Assembly (NCBI GenBank): GCA_946699065.1
Contig: CAMPDV010001973.1
Span: 1-64,000 of the forward strand
Reading direction: 5' to 3'
Length of the DNA stretch: 64,000 nucleotides
DNA from: Loxodes magnus
Lineage: Eukaryota > Ciliophora > Karyorelictea > Loxodida > Loxodidae
Positions 1-13,170 of this stretch are shown here, piece by piece. Every line of letters begins with the position of its first letter. The stretch's first letter is position 1. The position numbers and the translations under genes were made by a program. The notes beneath the pieces were generated by a model that made no database searches, was not told the origin of the DNA, and worked only from the letters and a program-made list of their open reading frames with translations.

Positions 1-559
1 ATCTTGAGTAATCTAAAAATAGTTAAAACTTAATTTTATTTAATCTTGAGTAATCTAAAAATAGTTAAAACTTAATTTTATTTAATCTTGAGTAATCTAA
101 AAATAGTTAAAACTTTAATTTTATTTAATCTTGAGTAATCTAAAAATAGTTAAAACTTAATTTTATTTAATCTTGAGTAATCTAAAAATAGTTTAAAACT
201 TTAATTTTATTTAATCTTGAGTAATCTAAAAATAGTTAAAACTTTAATTTTATTTAATCTTGAGTAATCTAAAAATAGTTAAAACTTTAATTTTATTTAA
301 TCTTGAGTAATCTAAAAATAGTTAAAACTTAATTTTATTTAATCTTGAGTAATCTAAAAATAGTTAAAACTTAATTTTATTTAATCTTGAGTAATCTAAA
401 AATAGTTAAAACTTTAATTTTATTTAATCTTGAGTAATCTAAAAATAGTTAAAACTTTAATTTTATTTAATCTTGAGTAATCTAAAAATAGTTAAAACTT
501 TAATTTTATTTAATCTTGAGTAATCTAAAAATAGTTAAAACTTAATTTTATTTAATCTT

Positions 560-710
560 GAGTAATCTAAAAATAGTTAATTTTATTTAATCTTGAGTAA
601 TCTAAAAATAGTTAAAACTTTTTTTATTTAATCTTGAGTAATCTAAAAATAGTTAATTTTATTTAATCTTGAGTAATCTAAAAATAGTTAAAATTTTTAT
701 TTAATCTTGA
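560..710 (+). repeat. Cluster of shortened monomers
   Basis: Successive units here lack part of the junction between core and linker. AATAGTTAATTTTATTTAAT joins the core directly to the linker's TTTTATTTA at about 577 and 651. CTTTTTTTATTTA occurs at about 619 and AAAATTTTTATTTA at about 690. Deletions fall in the AAAACTT stretch, the usual slippage point of the array. Confidence 0.8.
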
Positions 711-3700
711 GTAATCTAAAAATAGTTAAAACTTTAATTTTATTTAATCTTGAGTAATCTAAAAATAGTTAAAACTTTAATTTTATTTAATCTTGAGTAA
801 TCTAAAAATAGTTAAAACTTTAATTTTATTTAATCTTGAGTAATCTAAAAATAGTTAAAACTTTAATTTTATTTAATCTTGAGTAATCTAAAAATAGTTA
901 AAACTTTAATTTTATTTAATCTTGAGTAATCTAAAAATAGTTAAAACTTTAATTTTATTTAATCTTGAGTAATCTAAAAATAGTTAAAACTTTATTTTAT
1001 TTAATCTTGAGTAATCTAAAAATAGTTAAAATTCATTTTTATTTAATCTTGAGTAATCTAAAAATAGTTAAAACTTTAATTTTATTTAATCTTGAGTAAT
1101 CTAAAAATAGTTAAAACTTTAATTTATTTAATCTTGAGTAATCTAAAAATAGTTAAAACTTAATTTTATTTAATCTTGAGTAATCTAAAAATAGTTAAAA
1201 CTTAATTTTATTTAATCTTGAGTAATCTAAAAATAGTTAAAACTTAATTTTATTTAATCTTGAGTAATCTAAAAATAGTTAAAACTTTAATTTTATTTAA
1301 TCTTGAGTAATCTAAAAATAGTTAAAACTTAAATTTATTTAATCTTGAGTAATCTAAAAATAGTTAAAACTTTAATTTTATTTAATCTTGAGTAATCTAA
1401 AAATAGTTAAAACTTTAATTTTATTTAATCTTGAGTAATCTAAAAATAGTTAAAACTTTAATTTATTTAATCTTGAGTAATCTAAAAATAGTTAAAACTT
1501 AATTTTATTTAATCTTGAGTAATCTAAAAATAGTTAAAACTTTAATTTTATTTAATCTTGAGTAATCTAAAAATAGTTAAAACTTAATTTTATTTAATCT
1601 TGAGTAATCTAAAAATAGTTAAAACTTTAATTTTATTTAATCTTGAGTAATCTAAAAATAGTTAAAACTTAATTTTATTTAATCTTGAGTAATCTAAAAA
1701 TAGTTAAAACTTTAATTTTATTTAATCTTGAGTAATCTAAAAATAGTTAAAATTCATTTTTATTTAATCTTGAGTAATCTAAAAATAGTTAAAACTTTAA
1801 TTTTATTTAATCTTGAGTAATCTAAAAATAGTTAAAACTTAATTTTATTTAATCTTGAGTAATCTAAAAATAGTTAAAACTTTAATTTTATTTAATCTTG
1901 AGTAATCTAAAAATAGTTAAAACTTTAATTTTATTTAATCTTGAGTAATCTAAAAATAGTTAAAACTTTATTTTATTTAATCTTGAGTAATCTAAAAATA
2001 GTTAAAACTTTAATTTTATTTAATCTTGAGTAATCTAAAAATAGTTAAAACTTAAATTTATTTAATCTTGAGTAATCTAAAAATAGTTAAAACTTTAATT
2101 TTATTTAATCTTGAGTAATCTAAAAATAGTTAAAACTTAATTTTATTTAATCTTGAGTAATCTAAAAATAGTTAAAACTTTAATTTTATTTAATCTTGAG
2201 TAATCTAAAAATAGTTAAAACTTAAATTTATTTAATCTTGAGTAATCTAAAAATAGTTAAAACTTTAATTTTATTTAATCTTGAGTAATCTAAAAATAGT
2301 TAAAACTTTAATTTATTTAATCTTGAGTAATCTAAAAATAGTTAAAACTTAAATTTTATTTAATCTTGAGTAATCTAAAAATAGTTAAAACTTTAATTTT
2401 ATTTAATCTTGAGTAATCTAAAAATAGTTAAAACTTAATTTTATTTAATCTTGAGTAATCTAAAAATAGTTAAAACTTTAATTTTATTTAATCTTGAGTA
2501 ATCTAAAAATAGTTAAAACTTTAATTTATTTAATCTTGAGTAATCTAAAAATAGTTAAAACTTTAATTTATTTAATCTTGAGTAATCTAAAAATAGTTAA
2601 AACTTTATTTTATTTAATCTTGAGTAATCTAAAAATAGTTAAAATTCATTTTTATTTAATCTTGAGTAATCTAAAAATAGTTAAAACTTTAATTTTATTT
2701 AATCTTGAGTAATCTAAAAATAGTTAAAACTTAAATTTATTTAATCTTGAGTAATCTAAAAATAGTTAAAATTCATTTTTATTTAATCTCGAGTAATCTA
2801 AAAATAGTTAAAACTTAAATTTTATTTAATCTTGAGTAATCTAAAAATAGTTAAAATTCATTTTTATTTAATCTTGAGTAATCTAAAAATAGTTAAAACT
2901 TTAATTTTATTTAATCTTGAGTAATCTAAAAATAGTTAAAACTTTAATTTTATTTAATCTTGAGTAATCTAAAAATAGTTAAAACTTAATTTTATTTAAT
3001 CTTGAGTAATCTAAAAATAGTTAAAACTTTAATTTTATTTAATCTTGAGTAATCTAAAAATAGTTAAAACTTAAATTTTATTTAATCTTGAGTAATCTAA
3101 AAATAGTTAAAACTTAAATTTTATTTAATCTTGAGTAATCTAAAAATAGTTAAAACTTTAATTTTATTTAATCTTGAGTAATCTAAAAATAGTTAAAACT
3201 TTAATTTTATTTAATCTTGAGTAATCTAAAAATAGTTAAAACTTAATTTTATTTAATCTTGAGTAATCTAAAAATAGTTAAAACTTTAATTTTATTTAAT
3301 CTTGAGTTATCTAAAAATAGTTAAAACTTTAATTTTATTTAATCTTGAGTAATCTAAAAATAGTTAAAACTTTAATTTTATTTAATCTTGAGTAATCTAA
3401 AAATAGTTAAAACTTAAATTTATTTAATCTTGAGTAATCTAAAAATAGTTAAAATTCATTTTTATTTAATCTTGAGTAATCTAAAAATAGTTAAAACTTT
3501 AATTTTATTTAATCTTGAGTAATCTAAAAATAGTTAAAACTTTAATTTTATTTAATCTTGAGTAATCTAAAAATAGTTAAAACTTTAATTTTATTTAATC
3601 TTGAGTAATCTAAAAATAGTTAAAACTTTAATTTTATTTAATCTTGAGTAATCTAAAAATAGTTAAAACTTTAATTTATTTAATCTTGAGTAATCTAAAA

Positions 3701-6700
3701 ATAGTTAAAATTCATTTTTATTTAATCTTGAGTAATCTAAAAATAGTTAAAACTTTAATTTTATTTAATCTTGAGTAATCTAAAAATAGTTAAAACTTAA
3801 ATTTTATTTAATCTTGAGTAATCTAAAAATAGTTAAAATTCATTTTTATTTAATCTTGAGTAATCTAAAAATAGTTAAAACTTTAATTTTATTTAATCTT
3901 GAGTAATCTAAAAATAGTTAAAACTTTAATTTTATTTAATCTTGAGTAATCTAAAAATAGTTAAAACTTAAATTTATTTAATCTTGAGTAATCTAAAAAT
4001 AGTTAAAACTTTAATTTTATTTAATCTCGAGTAATCTAAAAATAGTTAAAACTTTAATTTTATTTAATCTCGAGTAATCTAAAAATAGTTAAAACTTTAA
4101 TTTTATTTAATCTTGAGTAATCTAAAAATAGTTAAAACTTTATTTTATTTAATCTTGAGTAATCTAAAAATAGTTAAAACTTTAATTTTATTTAATCTTG
4201 AGTAATCTAAAAATAGTTAAAATTCATTTTTATTTAATCTTGAGTAATCTAAAAATAGTTAAAACTTTAATTTTATTTAATCTTGAGTAATCTAAAAATA
4301 GTTAAAACTTTAATTTTATTTAATCTTGAGTAATCTAAAAATAGTTAAAACTTAATTTTATTTAATCTTGAGTAATCTAAAAATAGTTAAAACTTTAATT
4401 TTATTTAATCTTGAGTAATCTAAAAATAGTTAAAACTTTAATTTTATTTAATCTTGAGTAATCTAAAAATAGTTAAAACTTTAATTTTATTTAATCTTGA
4501 GTAATCTAAAAATAGTTAAAACTTAATTTTATTTAATCTTGAGTAATCTAAAAATAGTTAAAACTTTAATTTTATTTAATCTTGAGTAATCTAAAAATAG
4601 TTAAAATTCATTTTTATTTAATCTTGAGTAATCTAAAAATAGTTAAAACTTTAATTTTATTTAATCTTGAGTAATCTAAAAATAGTTAAAACTTAAATTT
4701 ATTTAATCTTGAGTAATCTAAAAATAGTTAAAACTTAAATTTATTTAATCTTGAGTAATCTAAAAATAGTTAAAATTCATTTTTATTTAATCTTGAGTAA
4801 TCTAAAAATAGTTAAAACTTAATTTTATTTAATCTTGAGTAATCTAAAAATAGTTAAAACTTAATTTTATTTAATCTTGAGTAATCTAAAAATAGTTAAA
4901 ACTTTAATTTTATTTAATCTTGAGTAATCTAAAAATAGTTAAAACTTTAATTTTATTTAATCTTGAGTAATCTAAAAATAGTTAAAACTTAATTTTATTT
5001 AATCTTGAGTAATCTAAAAATAGTTAAAACTTTAATTTTATTTAATCTTGAGTAATCTAAAAATAGTTAAAACTTAATTTTATTTAATCTTGAGTAATCT
5101 AAAAATAGTTAAAACTTTAATTTTATTTAATCTTGAGTAATCTAAAAATAGTTAAAACTTTAATTTTATTTAATCTTGAGTAATCTAAAAATAGTTAAAA
5201 CTTTAATTTTATTTAATCTTGAGTAATCTAAAAATAGTTAAAACTTTAATTTTATTTAATCTTGAGTAATCTAAAAATAGTTAAAACTTAATTTTATTTA
5301 ATCTTGAGTAATCTAAAAATAGTTAAAACTTAATTTTATTTAATCTTGAGTAATCTAAAAATAGTTAAAACTTTAATTTTATTTAATCTTGAGTAATCTA
5401 AAAATAGTTAAAACTTTAATTTTATTTAATCTTGAGTAATCTAAAAATAGTTAAAACTTAAATTTATTTAATCTTGAGTAATCTAAAAATAGTTAAAACT
5501 TTAATTTTATTTAATCTTGAGTAATCTAAAAATAGTTAAAATTCATTTTTATTTAATCTTGAGTAATCTAAAAATAGTTAAAACTTTAACTTATTTAATC
5601 TCGAGTAATCTAAAAATAGTTAAAACTTAAATTTTATTTAATCTTGAGTAATCTAAAAATAGTTAAAATTCATTTTTATTTAATCTTGAGTAATCTAAAA
5701 ATAGTTAAAACTTTAATTTTATTTAATCTTGAGTAATCTAAAAATAGTTAAAACTTTAATTTTATTTAATCTTGAGTAATCTAAAAATAGTTAAAACTTA
5801 ATTTTATTTAATCTTGAGTAATCTAAAAATAGTTAAAACTTTAATTTTATTTAATCTTGAGTAATCTAAAAATAGTTAAAACTTTAATTTTATTTAATCT
5901 TGAGTAATCTAAAAATAGTTAAAACTTAAATTTTATTTAATCTTGAGTAATCTAAAAATAGTTAAAATTCATTTTTATTTAATCTTGAGTAATCTAAAAA
6001 TAGTTAAAACTTTAATTTTATTTAATCTTGAGTAATCTAAAAATAGTTAAAACTTTAATTTTATTTAATCTTGAGTAATCTAAAAATAGTTAAAATTCAT
6101 TTTTATTTAATCTTGAGTAATCTAAAAATAGTTAAAACTTTAATTTTATTTAATCTTGAGTAATCTAAAAATAGTTAAAACTTAAATTTATTTAATCTTG
6201 AGTAATCTAAAAATAGTTAAAACTTAAATTTATTTAATCTTGAGTAATCTAAAAATAGTTAAAACTTTAATTTATTTAATCTTGAGTAATCTAAAAATAG
6301 TTAAAACTTAATTTTATTTAATCTTGAGTAATCTAAAAATAGTTAAAACTTAATTTTATTTAATCTTGAGTAATCTAAAAATAGTTAAAACTTTAATTTT
6401 ATTTAATCTTGAGTAATCTAAAAATAGTTAAAACTTTAATTTTATTTAATCTTGAGTAATCTAAAAATAGTTAAAACTTTAATTTTATTTAATCTTGAGT
6501 AATCTAAAAATAGTTAAAATTCATTTTTATTTAATCTTGAGTAATCTAAAAATAGTTAAAACTTTAATTTTATTTAATCTTGAGTAATCTAAAAATAGTT
6601 AAAATTCATTTTTATTTAATCTTGAGTAATCTAAAAATAGTTAAAACTTTAATTTTATTTAATCTTGAGTAATCTAAAAATAGTTAAAACTTAAATTTAT

Positions 6701-7889
6701 TTAATCTTGAGTAATCTAAAAATAGTTAAAACTTAATTTTATTTAATCTTGAGTAATCTAAAAATAGTTAAAACTTTAAATTATTTAATCTTGAGTAATC
6801 TAAAAATAGTTAAAACTTAATTTTATTTAATCTTGAGTAATCTAAAAATAGTTAAAACTTAATTTTATTTAATCTTGAGTAATCTAAAAATAGTTAAAAC
6901 TTTAATTTTATTTAATCTTGAGTAATCTAAAAATAGTTAAAACTTTAATTTTATTTAATCTTGAGTAATCTAAAAATAGTTAAAACTTAATTTTATTTAA
7001 TCTTGAGTAATCTAAAAATAGTTAAAACTTTAATTTTATTTAATCTTGAGTAATCTAAAAATAGTTAAAACTTAATTTTATTTAATCTTGAGTAATCTAA
7101 AAATAGTTAAAACTTTAATTTTATTTAATCTTGAGTAATCTAAAAATAGTTAAAACTTTAATTTTATTTAATCTTGAGTAATCTAAAAATAGTTAAAATT
7201 CATTTTTATTTAATCTTGAGTAATCTAAAAATAGTTAAAACTTTAATTTTATTTAATCTTGAGTAATCTAAAAATAGTTAAAACTTAATTTTATTTAATC
7301 TTGAGTAATCTAAAAATAGTTAAAACTTAATTTTATTTAATCTTGAGTAATCTAAAAATAGTTAAAACTTTAATTTTATTTAATCTTGAGTAATCTAAAA
7401 ATAGTTAAAACTTTAATTTTATTTAATCTTGAGTAATCTAAAAATAGTTAAAACTTTATTTTATTTAATCTTGAGTAATCTAAAAATAGTTAAAACTTTA
7501 ATTTTATTTAATCTTGAGTAATCTAAAAATAGTTAAAACTTTAATTTTATTTAATCTTGAGTAATCTAAAAATAGTTAAAACTTTAATTTTATTTAATCT
7601 TGAGTAATCTAAAAATAGTTAAAACTTAAATTTATTTAATCTTGAGTAATCTAAAAATAGTTAAAATTCATTTTTATTTAATCTTGAGTAATCTAAAAAT
7701 AGTTAAAACTTTAATTTTATTTAATCTTGAGTAATCTAAAAATAGTTAAAACTTAAATTTATTTAATCTTGAGTAATCTAAAAATAGTTAAAATTCATTT
7801 TTATTTAATCTTGAGTAATCTAAAAATAGTTAAAACTTAATTTTATTTAATCTTGAGTAATCTAAAAATAGTTAAAACTTAAATTTTAT

Positions 7890-9010
7890 TTAATCTCGAG
7901 TAATCTAAAAATAGTTAAAACTTTAATTTTATTTAATCTCGAGTAATCTAAAAATAGTTAAAATTCATTTTTATTTAATCTTGAGTAATCTAAAAATAGT
8001 TAAAACTTAATTTTATTTAATCTTGAGTAATCTAAAAATAGTTAAAACTTTAATTTTATTTAATCTCGAGTAATCTAAAAATAGTTAAAACTTTAATTTT
8101 ATTTAATCTCGAGTAATCTAAAAATAGTTAAAATTCATTTTTATTTAATCTTGAGTAATCTAAAAATAGTTAAAACTTTAATTTTATTTAATCTTGAGTA
8201 ATCTAAAAATAGTTAAAACTTTAATTTTATTTAATCTTGAGTAATCTAAAAATAGTTAAAACTTTAATTTTATTTAATCTTGAGTAATCTAAAAATAGTT
8301 AAAATTCATTTTTATTTAATCTTGAGTAATCTAAAAATAGTTAAAACTTTAATTTTATTTAATCTTGAGTAATCTAAAAATAGTTAAAACTTTAATTTTA
8401 TTTAATCTCGAGTAATCTAAAAATAGTTAAAACTTTAATTTTATTTAATCTCGAGTAATCTAAAAATAGTTAAAATTCATTTTTATTTAATCTTGAGTAA
8501 TCTAAAAATAGTTAAAACTTTAATTTTATTTAATCTTGAGTAATCTAAAAATAGTTAAAACTTTAATTTTATTTAATCTTGAGTAATCTAAAAATAGTTA
8601 AAACTTAATTTTTATTTAATCTTGAGTAATCTAAAAATAGTTAAAACTTTAATTTTATTTAATCTTGAGTAATCTAAAAATAGTTAAAACTTTAATTTTA
8701 TTTAATCTTGAGTAATCTAAAAATAGTTAAAACTTTAATTTTATTTAATCTTGAGTAATCTAAAAATAGTTAAAACTTTAATTTTATTTAATCTTGAGTA
8801 ATCTAAAAATAGTTAAAATTCATTTTTATTTAATCTTGAGTAATCTAAAAATAGTTAAAACTTTAATTTTATTTAATCTTGAGTAATCTAAAAATAGTTA
8901 AAACTTTAATTTTATTTAATCTCGAGTAATCTAAAAATAGTTAAAACTTTAATTTTATTTAATCTCGAGTAATCTAAAAATAGTTAAAATTCATTTTTAT
9001 TTAATCTTGA
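7890..9010 (+). repeat. Four-unit (about 171-bp) higher-order recurrence
   Basis: TTCAT linkers fall at 7,964, 8,134, 8,305, 8,476, 8,819 and 8,990. The intervals are 170, 171, 171, 343 and 171 bp, that is 4, 4, 4, 8 and 4 units. Four of these TTCAT units (7,964, 8,134, 8,476, 8,990) are preceded by two consecutive units carrying CTCGAG in place of CTTGAG. A tetramer has therefore been copied several times, with some copies losing the CTCGAG changes. Confidence 0.85.
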
Positions 9011-9627
9011 GTAATCTAAAAATAGTTAAAACTTTAATTTTATTTAATCTTGAGTAATCTAAAAATAGTTAAAACTTTAATTTTATTTAATCTTGAGTAA
9101 TCTAAAAATAGTTAAAATTTATTTTTATTTAATCTTGAGTAATCTAAAAATAGTTAAAACTTTAATTTTATTTAATCTTGAGTAATCTAAAAATAGTTAA
9201 AACTTTAATTTTATTTAATCTTGAGTAATCTAAAAATAGTTAAAACTTAATTTTATTTAATCTTGAGTAATCTAAAAATAGTTAAAACTTAAATTTTATT
9301 TAATCTTGAGTAATCTAAAAATAGTTAAAACTTTAATTTTATTTAATCTTGAGTAATCTAAAAATAGTTAAAACTTAAATTTTATTTAATCTCGAGTAAT
9401 CTAAAAATAGTTAAAACTTTAATTTTATTTAATCTTGAGTAATCTAAAAATAGTTAAAACTTAATTTTATTTAATCTTGAGTAATCTAAAAATAGTTAAA
9501 ACTTTAATTTTATTTAATCTTGAGTAATCTAAAAATAGTTAAAACTTTAATTTATTTAATCTTGAGTAATCTAAAAATAGTTAAAACTTAAATTTATTTA
9601 ATCTTGAGTAATCTAAAAATAGTTAAA

Positions 9628-10394
9628 ACTTAATTTTATTTAATCTTGAGTAATCTAAAAATAGTTAAAACTTAAATTTTATTTAATCTCGAGTAATCTA
9701 AAAATAGTTAAAACTTAAATTTATTTAATCTTGAGTAATCTAAAAATAGTTAAAACTTAATTTTATTTAATCTTGAGTAATCTAAAAATAGTTAAAACTT
9801 TAATTTTATTTAATCTTGAATAATCTAAAAATAGTTAAAACTTTAATTTTATTTAATCTTGAGTAATCTAAAAATAGTTAAAACTTTAATTTTATTTAAT
9901 CTTGAGTAATCTAAAAATAGTTAAAACTTTAATTTTATTTAATCTTGAGTAATCTAAAAATAGTTAAAACTTAATTTTATTTAATCTTGAGTAATCTAAA
10001 AATAGTTAAAACTTAATTTTATTTAATCTTGAGTAATCTAAAAATAGTTAAAACTTAAATTTTATTTAATCTCGAGTAATCTAAAAATAGTTAAAACTTA
10101 AATTTATTTAATCTTGAGTAATCTAAAAATAGTTAAAACTTAATTTTATTTAATCTTGAGTAATCTAAAAATAGTTAAAACTTTAATTTTATTTAATCTT
10201 GAATAATCTAAAAATAGTTAAAACTTTAATTTTATTTAATCTTGAGTAATCTAAAAATAGTTAAAACTTTAATTTTATTTAATCTTGAGTAATCTAAAAA
10301 TAGTTAAAACTTTAATTTTATTTAATCTTGAGTAATCTAAAAATAGTTAAAACTTAATTTTATTTAATCTTGAGTAATCTAAAAATAGTTAAAA
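9628..10394 (+). repeat. Nine-unit (383-bp) tandem higher-order repeat
   Basis: Two adjacent copies share a nine-unit series: CTTAATTTT, CTTAAATTTT with CTCGAG, CTTAAATTTA, CTTAATTTT, CTTTAATTTT followed by the rare CTTGAATAAT core, three CTTTAATTTT, and CTTAATTTT. The rare GAATAAT core starts at 9,818 and again at 10,201, and the CTTAAATTTT-CTCGAG unit starts at 9,671 and 10,054; both pairs are exactly 383 bp apart. This indicates a recent duplication of nine monomers. Confidence 0.9.
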
Positions 10395-11457
10395 CTTTAA
10401 TTTTATTTAATCTTGAGTAATCTAAAAATAGTTAAAACTTTAACTTATTTAGTCTTGAGTAATCTAAAAATAGTTAAAACTTAAATTTATTTAATCTTGA
10501 GTAATCTAAAAATAGTTAAAACTTTAACTTATTTAGTCTTGAGTAATCTAAAAATAGTTAAAACTTTAATTTTATTTAATCTTGAGTAATCTAAAAATAG
10601 TTAAAACTTTAATTTATTTAATCTTGAGTAATCTAAAAATAGTTAAAACTTTAATTTTATTTAATCTTGAGTAATCTAAAAATAGTTAAAACTTAAATTT
10701 ATTTAATCTTGAGTAATCTAAAAATAGTTAAAATTCATTTTTATTTAATCTTGAGTAATCTAAAAATAGTTAAAACTTAATTTTATTTAATCTTGAGTAA
10801 TCTAAAAATAGTTAAAACTTTAACTTATTTAGTCTCGAGTAATCTAAAAATAGTTAAAACTTTAATTTTATTTAATCTTGAGTAATCTAAAAATAGTTAA
10901 AATTCATTTTTATTTAATCTTGAGTAATCTAAAAATAGTTAAAACTTTAATTTTATTTAATCTTGAGTAATCTAAAAATAGTTAAAATTCATTTTTATTT
11001 AATCTTGAGTAATCTAAAAAAAGTTAAAACTTTAATTTTATTTAATCTTGAGTAATCTAAAAATAGTTAAAACTTAAATTTTATTTAATCTTGAGTAATC
11101 TAAAAATAGTTAAAACTTTAATTTTATTTAATCTTGAGTAATCTAAAAATAGTTAAAACTTAAATTTTATTTAATCTTGAGTAATCTAAAAATAGTTAAA
11201 ACTTAAAATTTATTTAATCTTGAGTAATCTAAAAATAGTTAAAACTTTAATTTTATTTAATCTTGAGTAATCTAAAAATAGTTAAAACTTTAATTTTATT
11301 TAATCTTGAGTAATCTAAAAATAGTTAAAACTTAAATTTATTTAATCTTGAGTAATCTAAAAATAGTTAAAATTCATTTTTATTTAATCTTGAGTAATCT
11401 AAAAATAGTTAAAACTTTAATTTTATTTAATCTTGAGTAATCTAAAAATAGTTAAAA

Positions 11458-13170
11458 CTTTAATTTATTTAATCTTGAGTAATCTAAAAATAGTTAAAAC
11501 TTTAATTTTATTTAATCTTGAGTAATCTAAAAATAGTTAAAACTTTAATTTTATTTAATCTTGAGTAATCTAAAAATAGTTAAAACTTAAATTTTATTTA
11601 ATCTTGAGTAATCTAAAAATAGTTAAAACTTAATTTTATTTAATCTTGAGTAATCTAAAAATAGTTAAAACTTTAATTTATTTAATCTTGAGTAATCTAA
11701 AAATAGTTAAAACTTTAATTTTATTTAATCTTGAGTAATCTAAAAATAGTTAAAACTTTAATTTTATTTAATCTTGAGTAATCTAAAAATAGTTAAAACT
11801 TAAATTTTATTTAATCTTGAGTAATCTAAAAATAGTTAAAACTTTAATTTTATTTAATCTTGAGTAATCTAAAAATAGTTAAAACTTAAATTTATTTAAT
11901 CTTGAGTAATCTAAAAATAGTTAAAACTTAAATTTATTTAATCTTGAGTAATCTAAAAATAGTTAAAACTTAAATTTTATTTAATCTTGAGTAATCTAAA
12001 AATAGTTAAAACTTAATTTTATTTAATCTTGAGTAATCTAAAAATAGTTAAAACTTAAAATTTATTTAATCTTGAGTAATCTAAAAATAGTTAAAACTTA
12101 ATTTTATTTAATCTTGAGTAATCTAAAAATAGTTAAAATTCATTTTTATTTAATCTTGAGTAATCTAAAAATAGTTAAAACTTTAATTTTATTTAATCTT
12201 GAGTAATCTAAAAATAGTTAAAACTTTAATTTTATTTAATCTTGAGTAATCTAAAAATAGTTAAAACTTTATTTTATTTAATCTTGAGTAATCTAAAAAT
12301 AGTTAAAACTTAATTTTATTTAATCTTGAGTAATCTAAAAATAGTTAAAACTTAATTTTATTTAATCTTGAGTAATCTAAAAATAGTTAAAACTTAAAAT
12401 TTATTTAATCTTGAGTAATCTAAAAATAGTTAAAACTTTAACTTATTTAGTCTTGAGTAATCTAAAAATAGTTAAAACTTAAATTTATTTAATCTTGAGT
12501 AATCTAAAAATAGTTAAAACTTTAACTTATTTAGTCTTGAGTAATCTAAAAATAGTTAAAACTTTAATTTTATTTAATCTTGAGTAATCTAAAAATAGTT
12601 AAAACTTTAATTTATTTAATCTTGAGTAATCTAAAAATAGTTAAAACTTTAATTTTATTTAATCTTGAGTAATCTAAAAATAGTTAAAACTTTAATTTTA
12701 TTTAATCTTGAGTAATCTAAAAATAGTTAAAACTTAAATTTTATTTAATCTTGAGTAATCTAAAAATAGTTAAAACTTTAATTTTATTTAATCTTGAGTA
12801 ATCTAAAAATAGTTAAAACTTAATTTTATTTAATCTTGAGTAATCTAAAAATAGTTAAAACTTTAATTTATTTAATCTTGAGTAATCTAAAAATAGTTAA
12901 AACTTTAATTTTATTTAATCTTGAGTAATCTAAAAATAGTTAAAACTTTAATTTTATTTAATCTTGAGTAATCTAAAAATAGTTAAAACTTAAATTTTAT
13001 TTAATCTTGAGTAATCTAAAAATAGTTAAAACTTTAATTTTATTTAATCTTGAGTAATCTAAAAATAGTTAAAACTTAAATTTATTTAATCTTGAGTAAT
13101 CTAAAAATAGTTAAAACTTAAATTTATTTAATCTTGAGTAATCTAAAAATAGTTAAAACTTAATTTTATT
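11458..13170 (+). repeat. Segmental repeat of about 1.15-1.19 kb
   Basis: The linker series from 11,458 to about 11,970 (CTTTAATTTA, two CTTTAATTTT, CTTAAATTTT, CTTAA, CTTTAATTTA, two CTTTAATTTT, CTTAAATTTT, CTTTAA, two CTTAAATTTA) returns from 12,604 to about 13,160 with one extra CTTTAA unit. A weaker third version runs at 13.50-13.97 kb. Two GTCTTGAG units flanking a CTTAAATTTA unit also occur twice, at 10,438-10,530 and 12,436-12,530. Confidence 0.7.

Noticed and set aside
2494-2712. A 72-codon open frame starting at TTG and translating to repeats of SNLKIVKTLIYLIL
   Set aside because: It is simply five units in one frame: 42-bp units keep the frame and 43-bp units break it. There is no ATG start, no unique sequence, and the same frame opens and closes throughout the array. 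It is not a gene.
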